64,000 nt of DNA from Ruegeria atlantica (GCF_013032505.1 NZ_WQCG01000003.1:558001-622000); one strand, 5' to 3'; positions 1-9,039 are shown, numbered from the stretch's first letter. Notes: generated by a model from the letters alone, not told the origin. Numbers and translations are program-made.

Positions 1-1563
1 CGGGAATTCGATGTCGACCTTCTGTCTCAGGTGACGGGAACTCCGTTGCCAGAGCTTTCAGACTCGCTGTCGCAACTGGGTGACGCCGACTTGGCATACC
101 CTGACCAAACCGGTCACAGCCTAATGTTCCGCCACGCGTTGATTCAGGAAGCGGCATACCGGTCCATATTGCGACGGCGGCGACAGCAATTACATGGAAA
201 GATTGCCGAAACGCTGGAAGAAAAATTCCCTGAACGTTGCAAGTCCGGTCCGGAACAGGTGGCCAACCACTTTGTTGCCGCCGGGCTTGGTGACCGGTCG
301 GTCCCCTACTGGCTGACGGCAGGTAAATCCGCTTGGGGCCGGGCTTCGATGAAAGAAGCGCTCGCTCAACTCAGCAATGGTTTGGAATACGTTGGAGAGG
401 TCGATGATCTGACGGATCGCGCAAAGCTGGAGCTGCAACTGCAGTCGACCATTGGCGTGGTGCATTTTGCGGCGACCAGCTACGCCTCGCCACAGGCGCA
501 AACAGCTTTTGAACGCGCACGCGAGCTGTTTGTGGATGTTGACGATCCAGACCTGCGCGTCGCGGTTCTATACGGGATCGGGGCGTTTGAAACCATGCGT
601 GGCGACGTAAGCTCAGGGCATGATACATTTGCGGCGCTTGCTGACGAGGCAACGCGCAGCGGCAATACCCGCTATGAAGTCTATTCCGCCTCGATGCAGA
701 CGTGGTCGCATTTCAACCGCGGCGACTACGCCGAGTCGGTGCGCTTTGGCGAACGTGTTCTACAGCTCTATGATGACGGCATCTGGGACCAGCCGGGGCC
801 CCGCCTGTCAGCCGCAGAACCCAAGGTAATTTCAGAGTGCTTCCGGGCGGCAGCCCTCTGGTCCCTGGGTCGACCGGATCAGGCGGTGAAGGTCGGGAAC
901 GACATCCTGAATTACACCCGGTCGCTGCCTGACCCCTATTCGCTAGTCTATGCTCTGTCGAACGGGGTGATCCGCATCCATGACTGGAACGGTGACTGGG
1001 AACAGGTCATGGACCTGACCGAAGAATGCAGCGCGGTTGCCGGAGAGTACGGGTACAGGTTCTTGGGTGTCTGGGCTTCCTTCTGGCGCGCCCGGGCAAT
1101 GGCGCAACTCGGTCAACTGGATGAGGCCGAAAAGATCACGGCCACGGCCGTTGCCGCCTGCAAGAATGCCGGCGTTCATTACCACCGCGTCTGTTTTGAA
1201 GCCAACCACGCACGCCTGCTGTTGGCACAGGACCGGATCGAGGATGCCGCCCAGGTTCTAGACGATCTTGACCAACCACTGCAGGTTGGGGGCGAATTGA
1301 ACCACGTACTGGACCTGAGCCTAGTCAAAGGGGAATTGGCACAGAAGCGTGGCGATACCAGCAGCGCCGAGCAGCACTATCGCGCTGCTTACGACGCTGC
1401 CGGAAACCGGTCAGCTTTAGCATGGCAACTGCGCGCCGCGCTTGGGTTGGCGTCTTTGCTGCCCACCAAAGACGCACAACGCGCGCTTATCGAACCGCTG
1501 ATGGCTCAGTTCGAGGAAGGGTTCGACAGCCAGTATCTGAAGGCTGCGCGCGCCTATTTGTGA
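1..1563 (+). CDS. C-terminal part of an ATPase/TPR signalling protein (partial)
   Basis: The frame is open from the first base, so the gene begins outside the window; about 520 C-terminal residues are present. The start of the visible part, with phrases such as LMFRHALIQEAAYRSI and RRRQQLHGKIAETLE, is typical of proteins that join a class III cyclase domain and an AAA-type ATPase to a long TPR tail. The rest is alpha-helical with TPR-like spacing and repeated A-L-G-Y/F patterns, which suggests a protein-binding solenoid. No catalytic domain is visible here, so cyclase activity cannot be claimed. It ends against the convergent polyprenyl synthetase gene with no intergenic space. Family assignment is by resemblance only. 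Confidence 0.7.
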   Translation, partial: REFDVDLLSQVTGTPLPELSDSLSQLGDADLAYPDQTGHSLMFRHALIQEAAYRSILRRRRQQLHGKIAETLEEKFPERCKSGPEQVANHFVAAGLGDRSVPYWLTAGKSAWGRASMKEALAQLSNGLEYVGEVDDLTDRAKLELQLQSTIGVVHFAATSYASPQAQTAFERARELFVDVDDPDLRVAVLYGIGAFETMRGDVSSGHDTFAALADEATRSGNTRYEVYSASMQTWSHFNRGDYAESVRFGERVLQLYDDGIWDQPGPRLSAAEPKVISECFRAAALWSLGRPDQAVKVGNDILNYTRSLPDPYSLVYALSNGVIRIHDWNGDWEQVMDLTEECSAVAGEYGYRFLGVWASFWRARAMAQLGQLDEAEKITATAVAACKNAGVHYHRVCFEANHARLLLAQDRIEDAAQVLDDLDQPLQVGGELNHVLDLSLVKGELAQKRGDTSSAEQHYRAAYDAAGNRSALAWQLRAALGLASLLPTKDAQRALIEPLMAQFEEGFDSQYLKAARAYL

Positions 1564-2499
1564 TCAGCGCGCTTCGCCTAAAGCCCGAGTGCGATCCACA
1601 AGCGTGATCAACTTCTTCGGGTTCCGGGCAAATCGATTGGCCTCAGCTATAGCGCTGGCAGCGATCCGGTCCAACTCGGCTTCGGCTTCGGGCAAAGCGG
1701 CGCGAAAGGCCTCGGCCAGCGCGTCGTAATTGTCCGGGTTCGGATCGCGGAACATCGCGGCAACCGCGGGTTCGCGCACTGCAATTGCGGCAGGCAGGGT
1801 CAGGATGCCGTCACGAATATCCTCTTCACCACCTCCGCCCAAAGCTTCGGTCCCGCGCACGTCCGATACGTCATCGCAGGCGTGATACAGGGTACCCAGC
1901 AAGCCGCCGAAATGGCGCAGCCCCTCGCTGCGGTCTCCGAGACAAGCAGCAACCTCGAACATTGAACCGGTGTCTTCCTGCGCCAGCTTGCGCCAATCTT
2001 CGACCCCGCGCGGCATTGTGCGACTGTTCCACTGTGCGATCTCGGCTGCGCCCAGCCGCGACATCAGCTCGGACAATAGCCCGACCACCTGCGGTTCGTT
2101 CGCCATAATCCGATAACCTTCCGCAACCATAAATCCGGACGTCATCAACGCCGCAAGTTGCCCAAAGGCTGTATGCATGGTCGGTTTGCCGCGCCGTTCG
2201 TCCGACTGATCCAGAATGTCGTCTACCACCAGCGTCATATTGTGAAACAGCTCAAGCGTTACGGCCGCCTGAATGGTCTCATCCGTGATTTCTTCGCTGC
2301 CGACAGCTGTCTGGCAGGCAAAAATGGTCAAGGGACGAAAATACTTTGAACCGGCCAGGAACTGTTCTTCCAGTTGCGGCCGCATCTCTTCTGGCGTGGA
2401 TTCAACCCACGTGCCGATGGCTGTGCGAAGCCGTTCCGTCTCAGATTCAAATCCCAGTTCCGGTATTACCCAGTCGGCGCGGGCACCATCGTTATTCAT
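1564..2499 (-). CDS. Polyprenyl synthetase family protein
   Basis: This 311-residue protein belongs to the trans-isoprenyl diphosphate synthases, which condense isopentenyl diphosphate with an allylic diphosphate. Both aspartate-rich metal-binding motifs are present: DDILD at residues 93-97 and DDVSD at 209-213. The first is followed by the arginine pair in DERRGKP. Length is normal for the family. Its ATG overlaps the stop of the upstream small gene in an ATGA, so the two are probably translated together. Chain length of the product cannot be read safely. There are no carotenoid or quinone genes next to it, so the pathway is open. Confidence 0.88.
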   Translation of the reverse strand: MNNDGARADWVIPELGFESETERLRTAIGTWVESTPEEMRPQLEEQFLAGSKYFRPLTIFACQTAVGSEEITDETIQAAVTLELFHNMTLVVDDILDQSDERRGKPTMHTAFGQLAALMTSGFMVAEGYRIMANEPQVVGLLSELMSRLGAAEIAQWNSRTMPRGVEDWRKLAQEDTGSMFEVAACLGDRSEGLRHFGGLLGTLYHACDDVSDVRGTEALGGGGEEDIRDGILTLPAAIAVREPAVAAMFRDPNPDNYDALAEAFRAALPEAEAELDRIAASAIAEANRFARNPKKLITLVDRTRALGEAR

Positions 2500-2972
2500 G
2501 GTTTGGATTTTGCATAGCGATGAGGACCTTCCAGGTCGTCATCCACAGGGCCGACCGATTTGCGAAGCTCTGCCTCGATTTCCATGAGATCACGTTGCAA
2601 CAGTTTTGCCTCACTCAGTGACAGATCCGATATCTCGCGCAGCACAGCCCGCGCCTTGTCCAGCACGATCAGCTGTCTGGCTTCTAGTGAAGGTCCATCC
2701 GCGCTAGGCATGCTTGCCTCGATCGCGTCCGTTCCTTGTGTTGAGACGATGGTCGCAATCTGCCGCCAGTACCGTAAAGCTGAGCTGAGCCACCGGGCCT
2801 GTGCCTGTGCAAGCAAAAACATCACGTCCGGTTCAAACCGTGCACCCTTTTCTCCGTGCTCGCGTAACGAGCCGAGAACTCCTTCCAGCGCCTCCAGATA
2901 CATTGCTACCATGTCGTCGATCGAGCCGGGGTTCCCAAACTCATTGCGTGATGATCCGTCGTCTTGATCCAT
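2496..2972 (-). CDS. Small hypothetical protein coupled to the polyprenyl synthetase
   Basis: I do not recognise this protein of about 158 residues. I prefer the ATG at 2972 (MDQDDGSS...) because GGAG lies seven bases upstream. The longer reading from 3038 and an internal ATG at 2999 lack a ribosome site. It has no signal peptide or membrane segment. The middle is helical and rich in aromatic and basic residues (ARWLSSALRYWRQIA), and the C-terminal third looks like a charged helix or coiled coil (LSEAKLLQRDLMEIEAEL). The stop overlaps the polyprenyl synthetase start, so a functional link is likely. A phasin-like or accessory role is only a guess. Confidence 0.6.
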   Translation of the reverse strand: MDQDDGSSRNEFGNPGSIDDMVAMYLEALEGVLGSLREHGEKGARFEPDVMFLLAQAQARWLSSALRYWRQIATIVSTQGTDAIEASMPSADGPSLEARQLIVLDKARAVLREISDLSLSEAKLLQRDLMEIEAELRKSVGPVDDDLEGPHRYAKSKP

Positions 2973-3357
2973 CTTGCTACTCCATTGCCCCTTAGTCATA
3001 AAGTTCTGTGGATTCAGAATTTTGGCACTGTTTTTCACTGTTTATTCACACCGCGCTGGGGCATGGGTTGATTTGACTTTTAGTAAAACAAGAAGATCGC
3101 CGCCCAATCAAGTACCGAGATATATCAACTATCTAATAACGTTAGGCAACGGCCACAGACTGGCGAAAATGACGCCTTCCACGCGATGCATTGGAGTTTC
3201 GTTGCGGCGTTGCTGATGATCTCTTCTGCGGCGTCACCAGATGACGCGATTCAGCGCGGGAGGCAGTCGCCGCAGCGGGTTGGCCGAAGAACAGAATAGG
3301 ACAGCGTAGCTAATAATGCTGCCCGCTAATGAAGTTTAATCCAGCGCTCGTCAGCCC
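2973..3357. other. Intergenic region with no recognised gene
   Basis: About 385 bases between the small hypothetical gene and the M20 hydrolase. Short frames on both strands have no ribosome site or recognisable product. It should contain the promoter of the small gene/polyprenyl synthetase pair, but I cannot mark -35/-10 boxes with confidence. Confidence 0.5.
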
Positions 3358-4482
3358 TCAAAACTCTTGCCGTGCAAGGCTGGTCCAGAAGGCAATACCA
3401 TGCCTGATCGCTTCGTCGTTGAAATCATATGACGGGTTATGAAGCGGCATGGCGTGGTTCCCCTCGACCCCGTTGCCCATCAGGATAAAGGCCCCGGGAC
3501 GATGCGCAAGAAACTCAGCAAAGTCTTCCGAAAAACCCACGCGCCCGCAATCCGTATCTAGGCTGCCGACATCGCGGGCAGCGCCGGCAATCATGTTAGT
3601 AGCTCTGACATCGTTCACCAAAGGCCGGAATGAAGTCGAGTAATCTACCTCCGCCTCAGCTCCTTGCGCCGCACAAACGCCCGCGACAATGGCGCGCATT
3701 CTTTGCTCGATACTTTCGGACACATCCCCGGAAAAACCCCGGCAATCCCCGCGCAGGGTTACATTGCTGGGCAAGATGTTTCGCGCACCATCCGTTACGA
3801 ATTCAGTGATGGAAACGACCCCGTGTTTGCTTGGTGAAAGCGAGCGAGAGACAATCGTCTGTAACTGCTGCACTATTGCCGCCCCGGTCACAATCGGATC
3901 AATGCCTTTTTCCGGCATGGACGCGTGCCCGCCCTGGCCGCGAACACGTATCTCGAAATTATCCTCAAATGCGCAGAATGACCCCACTTGCGTGGCAAAG
4001 TGGCCAAGTTCCATGCCCGGCATATTGTGAAGGCCAAAGATTGCAGCCATTGGAAAGCGTTCAAACAGTCCATCCGCGATCATCGCGGCTGCCCCGTTTC
4101 CGTTTTCTTCGTCCGGCTGAAAGATAAAGTGGATGGTGCGGTTTAAAGACGGATCCGCCGCAAGCTCGAGCGCGGCCCCCAGCAGCATGGCGCTGTGGCC
4201 GTCATGCCCACACCCATGAAACTTGCCTTCCGTTTGCGAGCGATACGGCAAGTTGGTGGTCTCATGTATTGGCAACGCATCCATATCGGCGCGAAAGCCG
4301 ATTGCGGTTTCGTCTGGGCCACGGCGCAAGGTGGCCACAATGCCTGTGCGTCCCACTCCACGGGTGACTTCAAGCCCCGCTCGCTCCAACTCAGCCGCGA
4401 TTAGTTCCGAGGTCCGGCCAAGATCAAAGCCGGTTTCGGGGTGCGCATGCAAATCGTGACGAAATGCAACGAGATCAAGCAT
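3358..4482 (-). CDS. M20-family amidohydrolase (hippurate/N-acyl amino acid hydrolase type)
   Basis: This 374-residue zinc amidohydrolase is of the M20D type, enzymes that remove acyl groups from N-acyl amino acids. The opening FRHDLHAHPETGF, the metal-binding region GFRADMDALP (about 62-71) and CGHDGH (91-96) are diagnostic. The C-terminal histidine region GNHAMPLHNPSYDFND is also present. It is cytoplasmic, with no signal peptide. Its start lies inside the end of the upstream ammonia-lyase gene (8-base overlap), so both are one operon, transcribed away from the AsnC regulator. A joint role in deacylating and then deaminating a diamino acid or related compound is inferred. The exact substrate is unknown. 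Confidence 0.88.
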   Translation of the reverse strand: MLDLVAFRHDLHAHPETGFDLGRTSELIAAELERAGLEVTRGVGRTGIVATLRRGPDETAIGFRADMDALPIHETTNLPYRSQTEGKFHGCGHDGHSAMLLGAALELAADPSLNRTIHFIFQPDEENGNGAAAMIADGLFERFPMAAIFGLHNMPGMELGHFATQVGSFCAFEDNFEIRVRGQGGHASMPEKGIDPIVTGAAIVQQLQTIVSRSLSPSKHGVVSITEFVTDGARNILPSNVTLRGDCRGFSGDVSESIEQRMRAIVAGVCAAQGAEAEVDYSTSFRPLVNDVRATNMIAGAARDVGSLDTDCGRVGFSEDFAEFLAHRPGAFILMGNGVEGNHAMPLHNPSYDFNDEAIRHGIAFWTSLARQEF

Positions 4483-5485
4483 CGGGAACGCTCCCCTCGG
4501 ACAGCACGACTAACGGCAATTCGGCTTTGTCCAGCAACGAGGCGGCAAGCCCGGCGGCACCAGAGGGCGTAGTAGAGAAGCCCATATCGCGCGCATGCTC
4601 TACAGCTCCTAAAGCCTGCGGGTCACTAATCAAAACCCAATCGTCGGCGCATCGTTCCAGAATGCCCAAAGCCAACATAGAAGGCGTTTTACAGTCCAGA
4701 CGCCCCATGTTGGAAACAGGCCCTTCGACAGTCAGGATCTGGCCCGCGCGGGCGCTTTCGGCAAGGCAAGGCGCCGCATCCGGTTCGACCACGATTATCT
4801 TTGGTTGAACCGCCCAATTGGATCGGATCATGTAAGCGATCCCCGCAGCCAGTCCACCAACGCCAGCCTGCAAGTAAACGTGGCTGGGCCAGTTCCCGGA
4901 ACGCTCTAGTTCCATGCGCATTTCTTCGGCAATGACAGTGTAGCCCTCCATCACCAACCGCGGTGGTTCGGTGTATCCGGGCCAGGATCCGTCGGCGAGG
5001 TGAATTGCGCCGGTTGCCTCTGCATCGGCTATGGCTGCCGCGACACTCGCCTCGTAATCGTCACCGGACCGAACAACCTCTGCGCCTTTGTCCTGCAGGC
5101 GAATTGCAAAGTCCTCGGGCACCGTTTCGGCAAGGTGAATGCGGGCCTTGGCACCAAAGAGCCGCGCACCAGCGGCCACGGCCATGCCATGGTTGCCTGC
5201 GCTGGCACAAACAAAAGTCATCTTGCGCGCAATTGCCTTCACGGAATCTTCCAGAAAAGTGCTTGCTTCCAGCGGATAACCAACGCGCTCCTCAATCAAC
5301 TTGGCAACGGCGTAAACACCCCCGAGCGCCTTGAACGCACCCAGGCCCATCCTGTTTGTTTCGTCTTTGATCAGTATGGACCGGCCCTGAAAACTACACG
5401 TTTCCAATGGACTTGGCTTATAGGTTGGGCAGGCCGCCAGCAGTGACAGTGGCTTTGCAACATCGAGTATGGTTGGATTTTTCAT
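4475..5485 (-). CDS. Diaminopropionate ammonia-lyase-like PLP enzyme
   Basis: This fold-type II pyridoxal-phosphate lyase is about 336 residues from the ATG at 5485; a GTG at 5500 would add five. The Schiff-base lysine lies in GLGAFKALGG (about K52), the asparagine loop is SAGNHGMAVA, and the glycine loop is QAGVGGLAAG. NMGRLDCKTPS is characteristic of the 2,3-diaminopropionate ammonia-lyase branch rather than threonine dehydratase. It is shorter than the roughly 400-residue family standard, mainly at the C-terminus. It overlaps the M20 hydrolase gene downstream and is divergent from an AsnC/Lrp gene, a common arrangement for amino-acid-induced catabolic operons. A closely related amino acid could be the substrate. 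Confidence 0.8.
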   Translation of the reverse strand: MKNPTILDVAKPLSLLAACPTYKPSPLETCSFQGRSILIKDETNRMGLGAFKALGGVYAVAKLIEERVGYPLEASTFLEDSVKAIARKMTFVCASAGNHGMAVAAGARLFGAKARIHLAETVPEDFAIRLQDKGAEVVRSGDDYEASVAAAIADAEATGAIHLADGSWPGYTEPPRLVMEGYTVIAEEMRMELERSGNWPSHVYLQAGVGGLAAGIAYMIRSNWAVQPKIIVVEPDAAPCLAESARAGQILTVEGPVSNMGRLDCKTPSMLALGILERCADDWVLISDPQALGAVEHARDMGFSTTPSGAAGLAASLLDKAELPLVVLSEGSVPDA

Positions 5486-5534
5486 ACAAAAGTTGTACAC
5501 GCGATCAGTGAGGTATTATCATCAATTTCTTCCT

Positions 5535-5549
5535 AATATTGGGAATATT
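5535..5549. promoter_or_regulatory. Candidate AsnC/Lrp operator
   Basis: AATATT-GGG-AATATT is an inverted and direct repeat in the short AT-rich divergent promoter region between the ammonia-lyase and AsnC genes. Position and symmetry fit an autoregulatory Lrp-type site. Assignment to this regulator is inferred. Confidence 0.35.
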
Positions 5550-5571
5550 TCTCACTAAAGATGGAATTCAC

Positions 5572-6030
5572 ATGAAACTCGATCAGTTCGACCGAAATCT
5601 TCTTCACTTGATGCAAGCTGATGCGAAGATGGGCCTCGAAGCTCTCGCATCCGAGACGGGCTTGTCCGTGGCATCAGTTCAGCGCCGGTTGAAGGCGCTC
5701 AGAACCTCGGGCGCCATCGTTTCGGAAGTCGCCATCGTCGATCCGAAAAAGCTGGGTGTTGCGATGAGCTTCATTGTGATGGTCGAATTGGAGCGCGAGC
5801 GACAGGATCAGATCGATGCATTCTCACGTCAGGCGCAATCTGAGCCCATGGTGCAGCAGTGCTATTACATCACTGGGGACGCGGATTTCTGCCTCGTTTG
5901 CACGGCAAAAGACATGGACGATTTTCAGGAACTCACGAAACGACTGTTCTTTGACAACTCAAATGTCCGGCACTTTCGTACATCTGTTGTAATGGGCAGA
6001 AAGAAAGTCGGCTTGGGCGTTCCTGTGTAG
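5572..6030 (+). CDS. AsnC/Lrp-family transcriptional regulator
   Basis: Starting at the ATG at 5572 (MKLDQFDRNLL), the protein has 152 residues, the normal family length; the longer reading from 5539 would begin inside the promoter. The N-terminal winged helix-turn-helix covers about residues 5-50 (MGLEALASETGLSVASVQRR), followed by the RAM ligand-binding domain (VQQCYYITGDADFCLVC, about 95-115). Such proteins form octamers and respond to amino acids. It is divergent from the ammonia-lyase/M20 operon and is the obvious candidate to control it. Confidence 0.9.
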   Translation: MKLDQFDRNLLHLMQADAKMGLEALASETGLSVASVQRRLKALRTSGAIVSEVAIVDPKKLGVAMSFIVMVELERERQDQIDAFSRQAQSEPMVQQCYYITGDADFCLVCTAKDMDDFQELTKRLFFDNSNVRHFRTSVVMGRKKVGLGVPV

Positions 6031-6249
6031 GGCTTTGGGCCCTGGATCGACAAATGAGACGCCCAACAAAGTTGTTCGTCGCGCTAACTGCACCATGGTT
6101 TGTACTGTTCACGCGCGAATTGCCCTGAAACGACCCCATCAGTTCCATCGCGGGGCGAAATCGCGCGACCGTTGCCCCATCCCCGCCTGCGAATTGAGGC
6201 ATATTGCAGGTACGTGCACCATCGACGGCACCCGTGACTGGCGCATCAA

Positions 6250-6594
6250 TTAACTACACTCCAATCTCAGCGAAAATGGCAGCAAGCTCTCGCACATAGG
6301 CAGGTTTGTTGGTCGTTACTTCCACCCAAACCTGCCCGGTGGTCAGGACTGACCGCAGTCCATCGGCACCCCTACCATTTGCTCAATTTGCTTTGGTCAA
6401 AATACCATCGTGAACACGATATCCGCCGCTTGTGCGGCTGCCGCAGGGGTCTCTGCCCAAGTCACGCCCAGCGCCAGATGCTCCTCTGCCCGCGTCTTAT
6501 CAAGATCGCAGACAGAAAGATCGTGCCCACCTTTTATCCGGTTCAAGGCCGCCGGTCCGTCCATGGTGCCAAGTCCGATAAAGCCAATTCGCAT
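6250..6594 (-). pseudogene. Remnant of a 3-hydroxyisobutyrate dehydrogenase-family gene
   Basis: The first 65 codons read cleanly as the N-terminal NAD(P)-binding part of this family (MRIGFIGLGTM..., then AADIVFTMVF) and then hit TGA near 6397. In another frame just downstream the homology resumes as GADGLRSVLTTGQVWVEVTT and then NKPAYVRELAAIFAEIGV before a stop at about 6252. That second frame also contains a stop. So there is at least one frameshift and one or two nonsense codons, and the C-terminal two thirds of a roughly 290-residue protein is missing. It lies directly downstream of the isochorismatase gene and was probably the last gene of that operon. Confidence 0.75.
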
Positions 6595-6624
6595 GTTCGC
6601 CGCCTTCAGGGTTAGTTGTCACGC

Positions 6625-7173
6625 TTACGCGTTCAGGATGGCGTCAGTCGTACGCACCTCACCGAACTCGCCCTGCAGGTTGGCGAGCGTGACCGAATGT
6701 ATCTGCTCGGCGCTGTGGGTCACGCCGTCCGGCCCGGTTGCGTCATAGGCCCAGACGGCATCTGAGGCATAGACCATATCAAACCCCAGGCTGCTTGCCG
6801 AGCGCGCGGCGGACTCGGCGCAGTGATTGGCTGTGGCCCCGCAGATGACCACGCGTTCAATGTTTTCTGCACGCAGATCAGCCTCAAGCGAGGTTCCGGC
6901 AAAGGCGCTGGAGACGTTTTTGATGATCACCGGTTCGTCCCCTTGCGGTGCTGCAAAGGGTTGAACGGCAGCACCGGGCGCATCCACGTGGAACGGATCA
7001 TCCGGGTCAAGCCCGTGGTGATGCACATGGACGATCTTGTAACCGCGCTCGCGGAACTGGCTGAGCAGCCTGCGGATATTGTCGCCAGCCTCAGGGCACG
7101 ACCGCGCGGCGCCGGCGGCATCCTCATGGGCCAACGCCATTTGCACATCAATGACGAGTAGAGCAGTTTTCAT
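6625..7173 (-). CDS. Isochorismatase-family cysteine hydrolase
   Basis: This 182-residue protein has the family's catalytic triad by position: D9 (LLVIDVQ), K85 (PVIIKNVSSAF) and C118 (CGATANHCAESAAR). Members hydrolyse amides or related bonds (nicotinamide, carbamates, N-carbamoyl sarcosine and others). It is cytoplasmic and of normal length. It follows the oxygenase gene by 11 bases and precedes a dehydrogenase remnant, so it belongs to the operon divergent from the LysR gene at 8170. The substrate cannot be told from the sequence. Confidence 0.87.
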   Translation of the reverse strand: MKTALLVIDVQMALAHEDAAGAARSCPEAGDNIRRLLSQFRERGYKIVHVHHHGLDPDDPFHVDAPGAAVQPFAAPQGDEPVIIKNVSSAFAGTSLEADLRAENIERVVICGATANHCAESAARSASSLGFDMVYASDAVWAYDATGPDGVTHSAEQIHSVTLANLQGEFGEVRTTDAILNA

Positions 7174-7184
7174 GGCTTGTTCCT

Positions 7185-8051
7185 TTATGCGTTGATACTG
7201 GAGGCTGCGCGGTCCGCGAGGATTTTTTTGACGCGATCACCGTATATCCGAATGTTGATGTCGTCGCTGATCACACGGCCTTCCTGTTCGTCATAGGTCA
7301 TGATTGCAGTGACACGGGGGATCGAGCCTTCGACCTCTGTCACCCCGTGCAAAGAATAGCCGCCCCGAAATAGCGTAAACGTACCGGCGCCGCGGTCGAA
7401 CGTCCGGGCGTGGGACAGATCGCCGGAAAGCAAACGATCCACCGCCTCGCGATCTTCGGCCTCGTCGGTGCGCGAGTTCGGCAGGAAGGCAAAATCACCA
7501 CCGGATTCAGCGGCTTGTAACAACAGTGTTACCGTGCATTCGGTCGTGTCATAGTGCCAGGCGTGCCAACTGCCAGGATGCAGGGCAACGACGTTCAGCG
7601 CCTGAAACTCATCGGCGCACCGGTACAGCACGTCTTTCTTTTGAACGCGGCGCACAAAATCCGTCAGCAGCGGAGATTGATATAGCCGTTGAAGCAGCAT
7701 TTCATTCGGCAATTGGTCGTCGGCCAATTGCGTTGCCACATGCGTGTATTCCTTGCGACGCGGATCATCTTCAGGCAGCGAAGGGTCAATTGCGCCCTGA
7801 TAGATGTTGCGTTTGATGGTCAGCACGTCTGCGGTAGGCAACAAGGCGTTGGATTCATCGGCCAGAGCCGCCAGCCCTTCGGGGCGGATAAACCCATCCA
7901 GATTGCACCAGCCGTGTTCCCCCATCTGGTCCTGGCAGTCCTTTAGAAAGGCAGCACCTTCGGCAGCTTCCAGATCTGCGATCGGAAAGCGCTCCAGATC
8001 CACAAGGCTCAAAACCATATCGGTGGCTGCATCTCGATTGATCTCGGGCAT
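7185..8051 (-). CDS. Non-haem Fe(II)/2-oxoglutarate-type oxygenase
   Basis: I choose the ATG at 8051 (MPEINRDAAT; 288 residues) because AGGAG lies five bases upstream; a longer reading from 8147 runs into the LysR promoter. The iron-binding facial triad appears as H166-x-D168 (WHAWHYDTT) and H235 (GGYSLHGVTEV), with a likely 2-oxoglutarate-binding arginine at about 246 (IPRVTAIMTYDE). The HxD...H order and the jelly-roll-like strands around it fit this superfamily, though the sequence is not close to a named member I know. The operon mate is the isochorismatase-like hydrolase; the divergent LysR protein probably regulates both. A hydroxylation or N-dealkylation step is possible. Confidence 0.72.
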   Translation of the reverse strand: MPEINRDAATDMVLSLVDLERFPIADLEAAEGAAFLKDCQDQMGEHGWCNLDGFIRPEGLAALADESNALLPTADVLTIKRNIYQGAIDPSLPEDDPRRKEYTHVATQLADDQLPNEMLLQRLYQSPLLTDFVRRVQKKDVLYRCADEFQALNVVALHPGSWHAWHYDTTECTVTLLLQAAESGGDFAFLPNSRTDEAEDREAVDRLLSGDLSHARTFDRGAGTFTLFRGGYSLHGVTEVEGSIPRVTAIMTYDEQEGRVISDDINIRIYGDRVKKILADRAASSINA

Positions 8052-8169
8052 GGGCGCTCCTTTTTTTCTGGTCGTTTTTATCGTGACCTGAATCTGTCTA
8101 GCGGCCCTCTGAAACGAAGAAAAATAAAAGAATTTGCTTTCATGCACATAAAAAATTTATGGATAGGCA

Positions 8170-9039
8170 ATGAAGAGCAATCTCAACCTGAACTGGCTTC
8201 GCTCCTTCGAGGCTGCCGCACGCCATTTAAGCTTTACTGCCGCCAGCCGAGAGCTGGGGCTGACGCAAACAGCTGTCAGCCAGCACATGAAGGCGCTGGA
8301 AGGTCAGCTGGGGCAGAAACTGTTCATTCGCCGGGCCAAGAGCCTGCAACTGACGGAAATCGGTCGAGCCTATTTGATTTCGGTTCGGGATTCATTGGAA
8401 CACATCGCTTTCTCCACCAACGGGCTATTTGGACCCGCATTAGATTCGACGATCGTTGTGCGGGCATCGGCGGCTATGATTATATGGTTGGCACCGCAAC
8501 TGGCGTCCTTTCAAAAGGCCCATACCGGTATCGGGATCAAACTTGTCACCTCGCTGTGGCAAAGCGGTCGGGAGGGGCATCCTGTAGATGTTGACATCCT
8601 GCTGGCGCCGCAAGCCCAATCCGACGCGCGCATGGTCAAGCTTGCCGACGAATTCATCGTTCCGGTTTGTGGTGCGCGCACCGCGTCTGAGGTCAATACA
8701 CCTGCTGATCTGACAACCCGCGCGGCCATCCACGTCCTTGGGTTCGACGACCATTGGGCAAGATATCTGTCAGCCCATGATCTGCCCTACGGCGACATAT
8801 CCCCACACCTTGTCGTCGACACCTCGGTTGCCGCTTGCGAATTGGTGGCTGCAGAAAGCGGCTGCGCGATCATGATCAACCGTTTCGCCCAGCAGGCCAT
8901 TGAGACCGGCCGCCAGATTAGAATTGTTGGCACCCCGGTCGATACAGGCCAAGCCCACTATGTCGTGCAACACAAAACGGGACCGGCAGGGTCCTATGTC
9001 TCAACCGCCTTTTGTGAGTGGCTGCAAACCCGGTTTTGA
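8170..9039 (+). CDS. LysR-family transcriptional regulator
   Basis: This 289-residue regulator has the N-terminal winged helix (WLRSFEAAARHLSFTAASRELGLTQ split over residues 9-33) followed by a periplasmic-binding-type effector domain. It is divergent from the oxygenase/isochorismatase operon across about 118 bases and is the likely regulator of it. It is clearly paralogous to the LysR protein at 30443-31318. They share WLRSFE-AARHLSFT, the LFG segment, the VVDT stretch and the AIETGR segment near the C-terminus. Confidence 0.92.
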   Translation: MKSNLNLNWLRSFEAAARHLSFTAASRELGLTQTAVSQHMKALEGQLGQKLFIRRAKSLQLTEIGRAYLISVRDSLEHIAFSTNGLFGPALDSTIVVRASAAMIIWLAPQLASFQKAHTGIGIKLVTSLWQSGREGHPVDVDILLAPQAQSDARMVKLADEFIVPVCGARTASEVNTPADLTTRAAIHVLGFDDHWARYLSAHDLPYGDISPHLVVDTSVAACELVAAESGCAIMINRFAQQAIETGRQIRIVGTPVDTGQAHYVVQHKTGPAGSYVSTAFCEWLQTRF

